Positions 1 through 8,266 of a stretch of 64,000 bases of DNA are shown here, one piece after another (within the stretch, counting starts at the first letter, position 1; every line of letters starts with the position of its first letter). The position numbers were made by a program, and so were the translations under genes. The notes beneath the pieces are model-generated. The model was not told the DNA's origin. It made no database searches and saw only the letters and a program-made list of their open reading frames with translations. Source of the stretch: Anaerolineae bacterium (lineage in GTDB: Bacteria; Chloroflexota; Anaerolineae; Promineifilales; Promineifilaceae). The stretch covers positions 1 to 64,000 of the forward strand of contig JAUIAP010000030.1 in assembly GCA_030425205.1 (NCBI GenBank), in the 5' to 3' direction.

Positions 1-11
1 ACCGCTCTCAT

Positions 12-60
12 GTTCCGTTTTTCGACACCCGTTTCATTCCACGTTCCGTTTTTCGACACC
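12..60. repeat. 18-bp direct repeat pair at the left edge
   Basis: GTTCCGTTTTTCGACACC occurs at 12-29 and again at 43-60. The reverse complement of its TTCGACAC core (GTGTCGAA) lies at 114-121, and a small hairpin (ATTCCG/CGGAAT) sits between, near 87-103. The rest of 1-178 holds no gene; it is the region downstream of the histidine kinase. This may be one end of a palindromic repeat cut by the window edge. Confidence 0.6.
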
Positions 61-178
61 TGTGTTACACTCAATGGAACCTTTATTCCGTTTCGCGGAA
101 TACGTAAAATCCCGTGTCGAACCCTATATTTGACGGCACAGACACGAATGACGGACGCTATCTATTCCTGTTCTAGTT

Positions 179-1732
179 TCAATCTTGCTCGATTAAAGAA
201 ACCAATTTCTGGTGATGGGTCAGATTCTTAATGAAGGGGAGAACAATGGTGAAGGTGCTGCCGACGTTTTCCTGACTCGTGACGGAGATGGTGCCTCCGT
301 GAGCCTCGATTATCGCTTTGGTGATCGCCAACCCCAAACCAGTGCCTGCTGCTTTCTGTTGGTGCTTGTCGACGCGATGATAGCGATTGAAGATCTTGGG
401 CAAATCGCTTTCTGGAATGCCAAAGCCCGTATCAAACACCTCAATTGTGGCGTGAGTCGCATCGGCCGATAGACTCAACTTGACACAACTATTCTCGTCT
501 GAGTATTTGATCGCATTCGACAACAGATTGAGGACGGCACGCTGAATCTGTGTGTGATCGATCGACATCTTGAGGAAGGGAATGTCTGTCTCCATTTCGA
601 CGTTCATCCCCTTGCGCTCCCCCTGCACGCGCACCATTTCAACCGTCGAATTAAGCAACGCGACAACGTCGATTGGTGAACACATCAGCGCAAGCGAACC
701 AGCTTGATCGAGCTTTTCGAGATCAACGATATTTTCGACGATGTTGCTCAACACCTCTTGGCTATCCAAGATAACGCTTGCCATCTCTGGTTTTTTTACT
801 AACCGGTCGGGAAAGCGCACGAGCAACTCACCATAGAGACGAATTGATGTGAGCGGTGACTTCATATCGTGAGCCAAAACAGCAAGGAACGCGTTCTTTT
901 CGATCTCGCGCTGGCGTAGTGACTCATTGGCGGCAGATAGATCACTCGTGCGTTCGGCAACGTTCTCTTCAAGTTGTGCCATATACTCTTGTATTTGTGA
1001 GGCGTATGACCTGAATGCGAAGGCAGACAGTAAGACGGGCAGGAAGAAGACGAGAATACCAGACCAGCCAAATTCAAATCCCGCGTAGGCTAAGACGCCG
1101 CCACCAATTGCGAGGATAGCGTTATTGAGCACAGATGCCCACCAATGCTCGCGCCACAGTTTACCAACATCCACGGCTGGATTTTGCAGCTTGATGATGC
1201 CTATCACGATCCATAAATTGAGCTGGTCAAACACCATGGCTGCGAGAATCCACGCCGCCCCACGCACGAGTAGCGACTCGTTGCCAAACTGTTGTGAAAG
1301 TGTCCAAAAGACAATCCCCGCCGCGACGATGACAAGGCTGCCCATGCCCGCGTTGAATGCAAGCTGTTCGAGCGACTTGCGCCAGCGGTTTTGGTCACGT
1401 GACTTGATCAGCCACATTGCGATCATCGACACGTTTTCGACAATGGCGGCCATCCAAATGCCGTTGAGAAACATTACCGCCATACTGACAGCGGGCGCAA
1501 CAGTGTAGTTGATATTGCTGTTCGGCATTTTGATGCGCACGGTTCCAATGTGGGCGATGATAGAGAGCATTAGAAAGAGCAGGAAGGAAATGCTCCGTTC
1601 ACTCTCACGCAGATCTTGGACTCCCCACGCAGCTAATGACCAGCCTATGACGGCGATAAGAACTAGGTAGCGAAAATAAGATTGTCGCCACTTCGGGATT
1701 GATTCTTGTGGAGCGTGTTGTGCGTGCGCCAT
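179..1732 (-). CDS. membrane sensor histidine kinase
   Basis: The 517-residue protein starts with about seven hydrophobic segments (roughly residues 19-255) that form a membrane sensor region without an obvious extracellular domain. A short coiled coil (about 256-285) leads into a HisKA domain with the H-box AHDMKSPLTS; the predicted phosphorylated histidine is H288. The C-terminal HATPase domain shows an N box (NLLSNAIKYS), a G1 box (DTGFGIPESD), an F region and a G2 box (GTGLGLAI). It should autophosphorylate and pass phosphate to a response regulator, but none is adjacent, so it is an orphan here. The subtilase gene lies upstream on the same strand with an 86-bp gap holding a nested inverted repeat. 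Family assignment is firm; the signal sensed is unknown. Confidence 0.93.
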   Translation of the reverse strand: MAHAQHAPQESIPKWRQSYFRYLVLIAVIGWSLAAWGVQDLRESERSISFLLFLMLSIIAHIGTVRIKMPNSNINYTVAPAVSMAVMFLNGIWMAAIVENVSMIAMWLIKSRDQNRWRKSLEQLAFNAGMGSLVIVAAGIVFWTLSQQFGNESLLVRGAAWILAAMVFDQLNLWIVIGIIKLQNPAVDVGKLWREHWWASVLNNAILAIGGGVLAYAGFEFGWSGILVFFLPVLLSAFAFRSYASQIQEYMAQLEENVAERTSDLSAANESLRQREIEKNAFLAVLAHDMKSPLTSIRLYGELLVRFPDRLVKKPEMASVILDSQEVLSNIVENIVDLEKLDQAGSLALMCSPIDVVALLNSTVEMVRVQGERKGMNVEMETDIPFLKMSIDHTQIQRAVLNLLSNAIKYSDENSCVKLSLSADATHATIEVFDTGFGIPESDLPKIFNRYHRVDKHQQKAAGTGLGLAITKAIIEAHGGTISVTSQENVGSTFTIVLPFIKNLTHHQKLVSLIEQD

Positions 1733-1748
1733 GGGTACTGCTTAGTAG

Positions 1749-1811
1749 CCCTTATGCAGTTAATCGCCCTCACTGCGCTGCTATGCAGTGAACGGTAGAG
1801 CTGCATAAGGG
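1749..1811. repeat. nested inverted repeat between subtilase and kinase genes
   Basis: CCCTTATGCAG (1749-1759) is the exact complement of CTGCATAAGGG (1801-1811), and inside it CACTGC (1771-1776) pairs with GCAGTG (1785-1790). In RNA this gives a long stem capped by an inner hairpin, just upstream of the kinase start on the minus strand. There is no strong T-run, so an attenuator, a processing site or a repeat element is more likely than a simple terminator. Confidence 0.6.
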
Positions 1812-1818
1812 ACACCTA

Positions 1819-4800
1819 TTATTTGGGTCGATTAATCTGGATATCGTCGTGATTGTCTGCGTCGATCAACATCCAGTGTGTGAGTAATAGCGTCTCCAGT
1901 TTAACTCGATTGTTATCTTCGGGAACGAGTGCGGTGACTGTGCATTTGCCATCGGCCGAAGTTGTGCAGCTTACGTCGCCAGAAATTCCCCTGACCCATT
2001 CGCTATCAACCGAAACCTCTGCAACGGGCTGCCCCGCCTCATCGCTGACCATAATCGTAACGGTCACCTGCCACCAATCGTCGTCGATCCACACGCTGTC
2101 GCCAGTGAGCTGGTTAACAGCCATGCTTGGTCGATAGTCGGGCGATTCCACCGTAACTTGTTCGCCATTGCTGTCGTTGTCAGGATCGTCGTTCTGATCT
2201 TCGTCGTAGTAGAGCATCTCGTGGGCGATGTTCATGACGGTCAGTCTGATTCTGTCGCTGTCCTCATGCAGTGCTGATATGGTCACCACGCATTGACCGT
2301 TCGCATCTGTCGTGCAGTTGATAGAGCCGCTCAAATCTTCTGACCATTCGGCCGAAATTAGCGCATTCTCCACCGACTCACCGAGATCACTCGCGACCGT
2401 CAACGTGATGACGCTCGTCCAGTGCGTGCTGCTAATCCATTGACTGCTCGCGTCGATGTCTGCAATAAACAGTGAAGGGCGATCATCGGGTGGCGAGACG
2501 TTGATTTTGGAGGCGTTGACATCGTCGTTGTCTTCGTAGTAGTTGAGTTCATGGTCGATTTGGTTGACGGTCAGTCGTATCTGATCTTCTGTATCGCTGA
2601 TTGCCGTTGCCGCGACCGTGCATTGACCACTGGCGTCGGTGGTACAGCTTACGTCACCGCTGAATCCATTGGACCAACTTGCGTGGACGGTTGCGTTTGC
2701 CAATGGTATATCGTTGTGGTCTGCAACGGTGATCTGCACCGCAGCCGTCCATTGGCTGCTGTTGCTCCATTGACTGCTGGCATCAAACGCACCGACGTGC
2801 AGCGATGGGCGTGCGATGGGACGCTGCCCCGCAATCTCATTGCCGTCGCTATCATTTTCATAGTCAATATTGTCAAGCGGCGTATACACTCTCGTTGGGT
2901 GGCTCATGGACACCAGCTCAAACGTCGTGCTGCTCACACTTTCATTGATGCTCACACTCATTTCACACTGGCCGTTGCTAGCTGTTATGCACTCCGAAGT
3001 CGTACCATCCGACCATGTGCCGCTGACCAGTACATCGGCCGTTAGCGTGTTATGTTCATCGCGCACGGAGACGTGGGTCGTTGCTTCCCATGTCTGTTGG
3101 GAGACCCATTTGGTGTAGATGTCAAGATCGGCCGAATGCACCGTAAACCCTTCCGGAACCGGATCGCCGATCCACTTGTTAGATGAGATAGAGGTGTCCG
3201 ACGCGCGCATGCCATCCGACCAGCCCCTTGTGCCAGACCAGACGTAGCTTGCACCACCCCAAACGTAGCTCGCACCGCCCCAGACATAGCTTGCACCACC
3301 CCAGACATAGCTCGCGCCAGACCAGACGTAGCTTGCACCGCTCCAGACGTAGCTCGCACCACTCCAAACATAGCTTGCGCCAGACCAAACATAGCTCGCG
3401 CCAGACCAGACGTAGCTTGCACCGCTCCAAACATAGCTCGCGCCAGACCAGACATAGCTTGCGCCGCCCCAGACGTAGCTCTCGCTGCCGTGTGAGATTG
3501 CGCCGTCATAAAACGTCGGATCTTCAGCAATAAACTTTGCACTATTGCGCCATGCCATGCTGTCCGACTCGGCCGCGCCCAATCCGACGATCATGTCGTC
3601 TGCTGGGTTGACCATGTAGTACAGGATCGTTTCACCGTCGTCGCTGGTCACTTTTTGAACGGGGCCCTCGTAGTGATGTTGTAAATCTGGATTGATGGCT
3701 GGATCGGTACTGTCACCGGTCGTCCATGGATGTGCCAAATCGTTTGCCAAATCAAGCCCTTGATTGGCGATGCCGGCCGGCAGATTGTCCGCTAATACTG
3801 CGGCAGGAGCCCAGACGCGCCCCGCCCCTTGTCGTAATGGGCTGTAGGCCAACTCCATTCCGTTCTCATCGCCGACGAGTGCCGGGGCGGCCGTTTGCAT
3901 CATCCGATACTTGACCTCGTCGGGTGTCAAATCGGGATTAGCTTGCAACATCAGCGCGACGACACCAGAGGTGACCCCCGTCGCCATGCTTGTCCCGTTC
4001 ATACGGAAGAGACTCATTGTTTCTGAATAGTCGGGATGATCGACCAGCAGTTGCGCTATCTCACCTTCCTCGTTGTGCATAAACGACACGATGTGTGAAC
4101 CGGGGGCCAGCACGTCGGGCTTGATAAAGCCGTCGCGCGTTGGACCACTGCTCGACCAATCTGGAATCACGTCATCTGCCCAATAGCCGGGTGTGCGCTG
4201 GTTGTTGATCGCGCCAACGGTGATGATGTAGGGGTCGTTGCCCGGAACGGTCACCGTCTCTGCCCCGTCGCCCTCGTTGCCGGCCGCCGCCAAAACGACG
4301 ATGCCCGCTGCCCACGCTTCTTCGACGGCGCGATTAAGCGGATCGACAAAGTAGGGAGCCTGCTGATGTGCGCTTAAGCTGAGATTGAGGATGCGGATTG
4401 GATGCTCAAATGGGGTGCCTTCTTCGTCGACACCGGCGACCGCAAATTGAATGCCCTCGATGACATCCTCATACGTACCATTGCCATAGGCATCGAGAAC
4501 GCGAATGCTGATCACTTCTGCGCCGGGCGCAATTCCCATACTGACACCGCTCGAATAATCTTTGATCTGGCTCCAAATGATGCCTGCGACGTGCGAACCG
4601 TGACCGTAATCGTCGTGGCTCTTATCCCATTCGTAGTAGCAGTAGCCCAAGAGCGCGTTGTAATCTGAATTCTTACAGCGATTGTCATACCCATCGCCGA
4701 CAAAATCATATTGACCGACAAATTGCTTCTTGATGTCAGTGCTAAACTCGTCACTGCTGAGCAAGTTTTTCACCTTGTCATCGACATAAACGCCGCTGTC

Positions 4801-6552
4801 TAGAACGGCAATTGTAACGCCTGCACCGGTGAGTGGGGTTGGCTCTAACTCACCGTCATCGTTGGGCAAAAGCCGCTCCGTTTCATGCACGACATCTGCG
4901 CCAATGTCAATCGCGATTGGATTCGACAGCTCCCATTCATCGTCCAGCTCTGTTGGCTGTGCGTCTGGGATCGCCTCATCATATGATTCGGGCATCAGGG
5001 CGACCGAGACGAGCTTCTTTTCGTCCGCGATCATCAATATCGGCTCGCCATCTTCTCCCGTTAAGACAAGATGTTCGACCGCGATACGTGACGTAACCTG
5101 CCCAGTCGGTCGTGCAATGATTAACGCCTCATCACTAAAGGCAACGACATTACCATTTTCATCAATGTATGGTCGATGTGTGACGTCGCCTTCAAGCGGG
5201 ACAGACCACAGTTCATCGCCCGTCAGCGCATCCACTGTGTAGAGTCGCTCTTTGTTTTGGGCGAAGAGCAGATTCTGATCGGCCGAGAGTGCAACCAGCT
5301 TAAATGATTTATCTTCGACGACAAAATCAAAGCGCAACGAGCCGTCCGCTCCAATGCTGTATACGTGTTTGTCTGCGGGATAGTAGAGCGTGCCATCGCT
5401 GGCGGCGACGAGATCGCCTTTTACCTCTTTGGGCAAATCGATCACCCATTGCTGCACGCCAGTGGCAGCGTCGAGCTTAAATAGCTTGTTGGATGACTTT
5501 GTCGCCAAATAGAGCGCCCCATTGTTGAGAAGCGGCTGATATTTGGCTTCCATCAAATCGTTGCCGTCTTCCGCAATAAAACGCCATAGGTAAGTATCCT
5601 TTCCATCTAAAAGGGTGGCTGGATCAAATGCGTGAAGATTGGCGCGGCGGTCTTCTCTATCTGGCTCTTTTCCGCTTGACAACAAATAGACGGTTCCATC
5701 AGGCGCGACGAATGGCGGCAATTTATAGAGACCCGGCTTCTCATCGTGCGGCTGGACTTTGTCGATAAAATCACCCGACGCTGCCTCAAAGACGTATAGT
5801 TTCGGCCGATTCTCGTTCCCAGACAAGTAAATATACTGCCCATCGGCACTGAGTACGACCTGTGTGTTGACTTTGTCTCGCCGCTCAATATAGCGAACCG
5901 TGCCGTCCGGATTGATGGCAAAGAGATTGATTTTGGTCGAATCACCCTGCTCTTCAGCAGCAAAGTAGACGCTGCCATCTGCACCGACCACAGGTTGGGA
6001 ATCCATCTTCTCAAAATCGAGATCGTCTATCAGCGTCTCAATCGTGCCGTCTTGGGTGAGAAACGCAACGTATGTTTCTTCAGCGACCGCGACAAAACGT
6101 CCATCGGGCAGCGTTGAAAAGCGCGTTTTCATCTTGATATCGACAGGTAGTTCGCTGATAAGACGTCTCTCGCGTCTATCGGTGATCCAACCCGGCCGCT
6201 GCGAACACGCACCTCCTGCACAGGCGGGTGCGTCGGCGGCCGAAACCGCCTGATTGCTGACAATCGAGTCGATGCCTGGCTGCGCTGCAAGCTGATCAAG
6301 CTGGCTAGCCGGCACAGTCGCCCCGACCGCGTCGATCAGCCAAAGGTCACTCGTCACTGTGCCGCCGATCTCTTCGACAGCCGCCTGCGCGTTCTGGCCG
6401 CTAACGATGACTGAGATATGTGATTGCGTGGATTCAAAGAGTGTGTGGTCGATATATGCGGGGTGGGAGTGTTGCAGGTTTAACCAATGGAATGCAAAAA
6501 CAACAAAAAGTGTCATTCCTACATAACGGAGCAACCGATACGATACGTCCAT
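1819..6552 (-). CDS. giant secreted S8 subtilase with SYVW repeats
   Basis: The 1577-residue protein begins with an N-terminal hydrophobic export segment (about residues 9-25). A region at about 110-540 has repeated strand patterns with Asp/Gly turns, like PQQ-type beta-propellers. The peptidase S8 domain follows, with a complete triad: D585 (VLDSGV), H654 (GHGSHVAG) and S855 (NGTSMATG). Next comes a tract of 12 heptads (SYVW[S/G]GA, about 1025-1108). Four tandem Ig-like/Big-1-like modules (about 1170-1577) each hold a Cys pair in a pattern like VSCTTDASGQC. It is predicted to be an active extracellular protease anchored or displayed by its C-terminal modules. The start was chosen for the export segment. 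Substrate and heptad role are unknown. Confidence 0.9.
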   Translation of the reverse strand: MDVSYRLLRYVGMTLFVVFAFHWLNLQHSHPAYIDHTLFESTQSHISVIVSGQNAQAAVEEIGGTVTSDLWLIDAVGATVPASQLDQLAAQPGIDSIVSNQAVSAADAPACAGGACSQRPGWITDRRERRLISELPVDIKMKTRFSTLPDGRFVAVAEETYVAFLTQDGTIETLIDDLDFEKMDSQPVVGADGSVYFAAEEQGDSTKINLFAINPDGTVRYIERRDKVNTQVVLSADGQYIYLSGNENRPKLYVFEAASGDFIDKVQPHDEKPGLYKLPPFVAPDGTVYLLSSGKEPDREDRRANLHAFDPATLLDGKDTYLWRFIAEDGNDLMEAKYQPLLNNGALYLATKSSNKLFKLDAATGVQQWVIDLPKEVKGDLVAASDGTLYYPADKHVYSIGADGSLRFDFVVEDKSFKLVALSADQNLLFAQNKERLYTVDALTGDELWSVPLEGDVTHRPYIDENGNVVAFSDEALIIARPTGQVTSRIAVEHLVLTGEDGEPILMIADEKKLVSVALMPESYDEAIPDAQPTELDDEWELSNPIAIDIGADVVHETERLLPNDDGELEPTPLTGAGVTIAVLDSGVYVDDKVKNLLSSDEFSTDIKKQFVGQYDFVGDGYDNRCKNSDYNALLGYCYYEWDKSHDDYGHGSHVAGIIWSQIKDYSSGVSMGIAPGAEVISIRVLDAYGNGTYEDVIEGIQFAVAGVDEEGTPFEHPIRILNLSLSAHQQAPYFVDPLNRAVEEAWAAGIVVLAAAGNEGDGAETVTVPGNDPYIITVGAINNQRTPGYWADDVIPDWSSSGPTRDGFIKPDVLAPGSHIVSFMHNEEGEIAQLLVDHPDYSETMSLFRMNGTSMATGVTSGVVALMLQANPDLTPDEVKYRMMQTAAPALVGDENGMELAYSPLRQGAGRVWAPAAVLADNLPAGIANQGLDLANDLAHPWTTGDSTDPAINPDLQHHYEGPVQKVTSDDGETILYYMVNPADDMIVGLGAAESDSMAWRNSAKFIAEDPTFYDGAISHGSESYVWGGASYVWSGASYVWSGASYVWSGASYVWSGASYVWSGASYVWSGASYVWSGASYVWGGASYVWGGASYVWGGASYVWSGTRGWSDGMRASDTSISSNKWIGDPVPEGFTVHSADLDIYTKWVSQQTWEATTHVSVRDEHNTLTADVLVSGTWSDGTTSECITASNGQCEMSVSINESVSSTTFELVSMSHPTRVYTPLDNIDYENDSDGNEIAGQRPIARPSLHVGAFDASSQWSNSSQWTAAVQITVADHNDIPLANATVHASWSNGFSGDVSCTTDASGQCTVAATAISDTEDQIRLTVNQIDHELNYYEDNDDVNASKINVSPPDDRPSLFIADIDASSQWISSTHWTSVITLTVASDLGESVENALISAEWSEDLSGSINCTTDANGQCVVTISALHEDSDRIRLTVMNIAHEMLYYDEDQNDDPDNDSNGEQVTVESPDYRPSMAVNQLTGDSVWIDDDWWQVTVTIMVSDEAGQPVAEVSVDSEWVRGISGDVSCTTSADGKCTVTALVPEDNNRVKLETLLLTHWMLIDADNHDDIQINRPK
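3228..3479 (-). repeat. 12 x 21-bp tandem repeat inside the subtilase gene
   Basis: Twelve nearly identical 21-bp units encode SYVWSGA or SYVWGGA heptads. Because 21 is a multiple of three and the unit has no stop in several frames, long spurious frames run through it on both strands. Units differ by a few base changes, arranged as blocks (GGA units at the two ends, SGA units in the middle), which suggests expansion by unequal crossing over or slippage. Confidence 0.95.
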
Positions 6553-7135
6553 GCCTACCTTCCTTATGATACGAGTTCCAATACCTTCACAGCAGAACTG
6601 ACGATCAGGCTGTCAGTCCATCGCGCTAGCCGAATAGAGGGCATTTCATTTCAAACGCCGCTGCAAACGAAGCATCAACAGACCTAACTATTACAATACG
6701 TGGTCAAACTTTCGTTTAGCATTATGCTAGTCGTTGTCCAACCTAAAGAGAAGTTAGGCACTCTCCTCTAATCATCTCTAGCTCATCTCTGTGTGAAGAC
6801 CGTGAATTTTCCCAAAAATCGCGACTGTCTGAACCGAAGAATCAATTAAGAGTTGCTGATCACTTAAATTCAAGAGTGGATACCTGCCTTCGCAGGTATA
6901 ACAGAGCATATTTTATGGGTAGTAAGCTATCGATTTATTGTGAAAGCAGGTGGTGACGTCATGTACTTTCGGCCGATCTCTTTTAGCCCGGCGTGAACTT
7001 TCCGTAAATAGTTAGATTGGTCATCGCAATCATGGAACTCGCTGTCTATGGCATTCGTTTAATCAACACATCGCACTTGCCACTATTAAAGGCGGTGCGG
7101 TGAAAAGTTGTTCGATGTCATTACAGGAGTAACCC
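6553..7135. other. 583-bp divergent intergenic region with one hairpin
   Basis: This gap separates the divergent subtilase and LysM genes and must hold both promoters; I could not fix a convincing -35/-10 pair. A perfect hairpin, TACCTGC (6881-6887) and GCAGGTA (6892-6898) with loop CTTC, belongs to the same ATTCCTGC...GCAGGAAT-like dispersed family found at 22158-22177 and 50409-50522. One TCGGCCGA octamer lies near 6967. The LysM gene has a clear ribosome site (AGGAGT) just before 7136. I see no gene in the region. Confidence 0.6.
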
Positions 7136-8110
7136 ATGAAACCCATTCTCAAACTTCCATTGCTCGTCTTGATCGCGCTGTTCTTGCTCTTTCCCGCGGT
7201 CGCAAATGCTGCCCAAATCCACACAGTGAGTGCTGGTGAGACACTGACCCGAATCTCATATTGGTATCAAGTCCCACTTGAACGGATTGCGCAGGCAAAC
7301 AATATCACCAATCCAGACCGCATCTATGTCGGTCAAACGTTGGTCATTCCCAATGTCGCAGAGATGCTCTACACCGTGCAGCGTGGCGACACACTGTGGA
7401 GCATTGCCAGCCACTATGGCACTACGGTTGAGAAAATTGCGGTTGCCAACGGCATCAATCCGGGCAGCACCATCTATGTCGGTCAAACGTTGGTGATCCC
7501 GCAGGCTGGCAACGTCAGCGAGCAGATCAACTTTCCAAACAACCACACGGCGACCCGCTTCCAGGTGTCGATTCCGGCCAATAGTCACAAGACCTATACG
7601 CTCTATGCTCAAGCGGGACAACGGATGGAGGTGCGCGTACAATCGGCCGATCCCGGCATCGTGGTCAGAAATATGGCGACTGCCCAGCCGTTCGGTCGTG
7701 CAGGGATTGACCACACAGAACTCGTCTGGCGTGAATATCTGCCCCAAAATGGTAGCTATCAAGTCGTCATTTACAACAATAGCAACAGCCCGCAACAAAC
7801 CAGCGTCACTATTTCTATCCCGCAACGCATTCAGTTTGCGCCCGGCGCGACGTTGTACAACCTAACCGCGCCATTTACCCAACCCTATCAAGCCTATATC
7901 TTCCACGCGGAAGCGGGGCAAACGATCACGGCAAACCTCTACGCCGTGCGTGGTGGACTCTACTTTCATGCGGCCGATGGAACCCTCATCCCCAATTCAG
8001 GCCCTAACCAAATTGTCGCACCACACACTGGTGACTACATTTTGCAGGTCATTACCGCCTCTGGCGTTGAGCTGCCCGAGTTCACGTTGACGCTCTATAT
8101 TCGCGATTAG
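7136..8110 (+). CDS. secreted protein with two LysM domains
   Basis: The 324-residue protein has a classic signal peptide (residues 1-26, ending ANA-A). Two LysM domains follow, at about 27-73 (HTVSAGETLTRIS) and 77-123 (YTVQRGDTLWSIA). They share the end motif IYVGQTLVIP and should bind peptidoglycan or another N-acetylglucosamine polymer. The rest (130-324) is two beta-rich modules that resemble bacterial pre-peptidase C-terminal domains. No catalytic domain is visible, so the protein is probably a structural or adaptor protein of the envelope. AGGAGT sits seven bases before the start. A perfect inverted repeat at 8131-8162 follows the stop and may end transcription. Confidence 0.9.
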   Translation: MKPILKLPLLVLIALFLLFPAVANAAQIHTVSAGETLTRISYWYQVPLERIAQANNITNPDRIYVGQTLVIPNVAEMLYTVQRGDTLWSIASHYGTTVEKIAVANGINPGSTIYVGQTLVIPQAGNVSEQINFPNNHTATRFQVSIPANSHKTYTLYAQAGQRMEVRVQSADPGIVVRNMATAQPFGRAGIDHTELVWREYLPQNGSYQVVIYNNSNSPQQTSVTISIPQRIQFAPGATLYNLTAPFTQPYQAYIFHAEAGQTITANLYAVRGGLYFHAADGTLIPNSGPNQIVAPHTGDYILQVITASGVELPEFTLTLYIRD

Positions 8111-8130
8111 GCGACCAAGTCATAGTGAAG

Positions 8131-8162
8131 CGTGGTGCGTAAGAATTCGGTTACGCACCACG
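8131..8162. repeat. perfect 12-bp inverted repeat after the LysM gene
   Basis: CGTGGTGCGTAA (8131-8142) and TTACGCACCACG (8151-8162) are exact complements with an 8-base loop. It is a short member of the dispersed CGTGGTGCGT family (see 29434-29592). Its place 20 bp after a stop codon suggests a terminator-like role, but there is no T-run. Confidence 0.75.
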
Positions 8163-8266
8163 CACCACCCCCAGCCACCATTCCCCTCCCTGCCTCTCCT
8201 AGAAAGATTTGACATTCTATGCGATACTGTCAACTCAACGTAACACGCTGTGAATGACAGGTTTTG

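Noticed and set aside
3042..3542. Long open frames on both strands across the subtilase repeat
   Set aside because: They exist only because the 21-bp repeat has no stop in those frames; the translated products are low-complexity and the subtilase frame is clearly the coding one.
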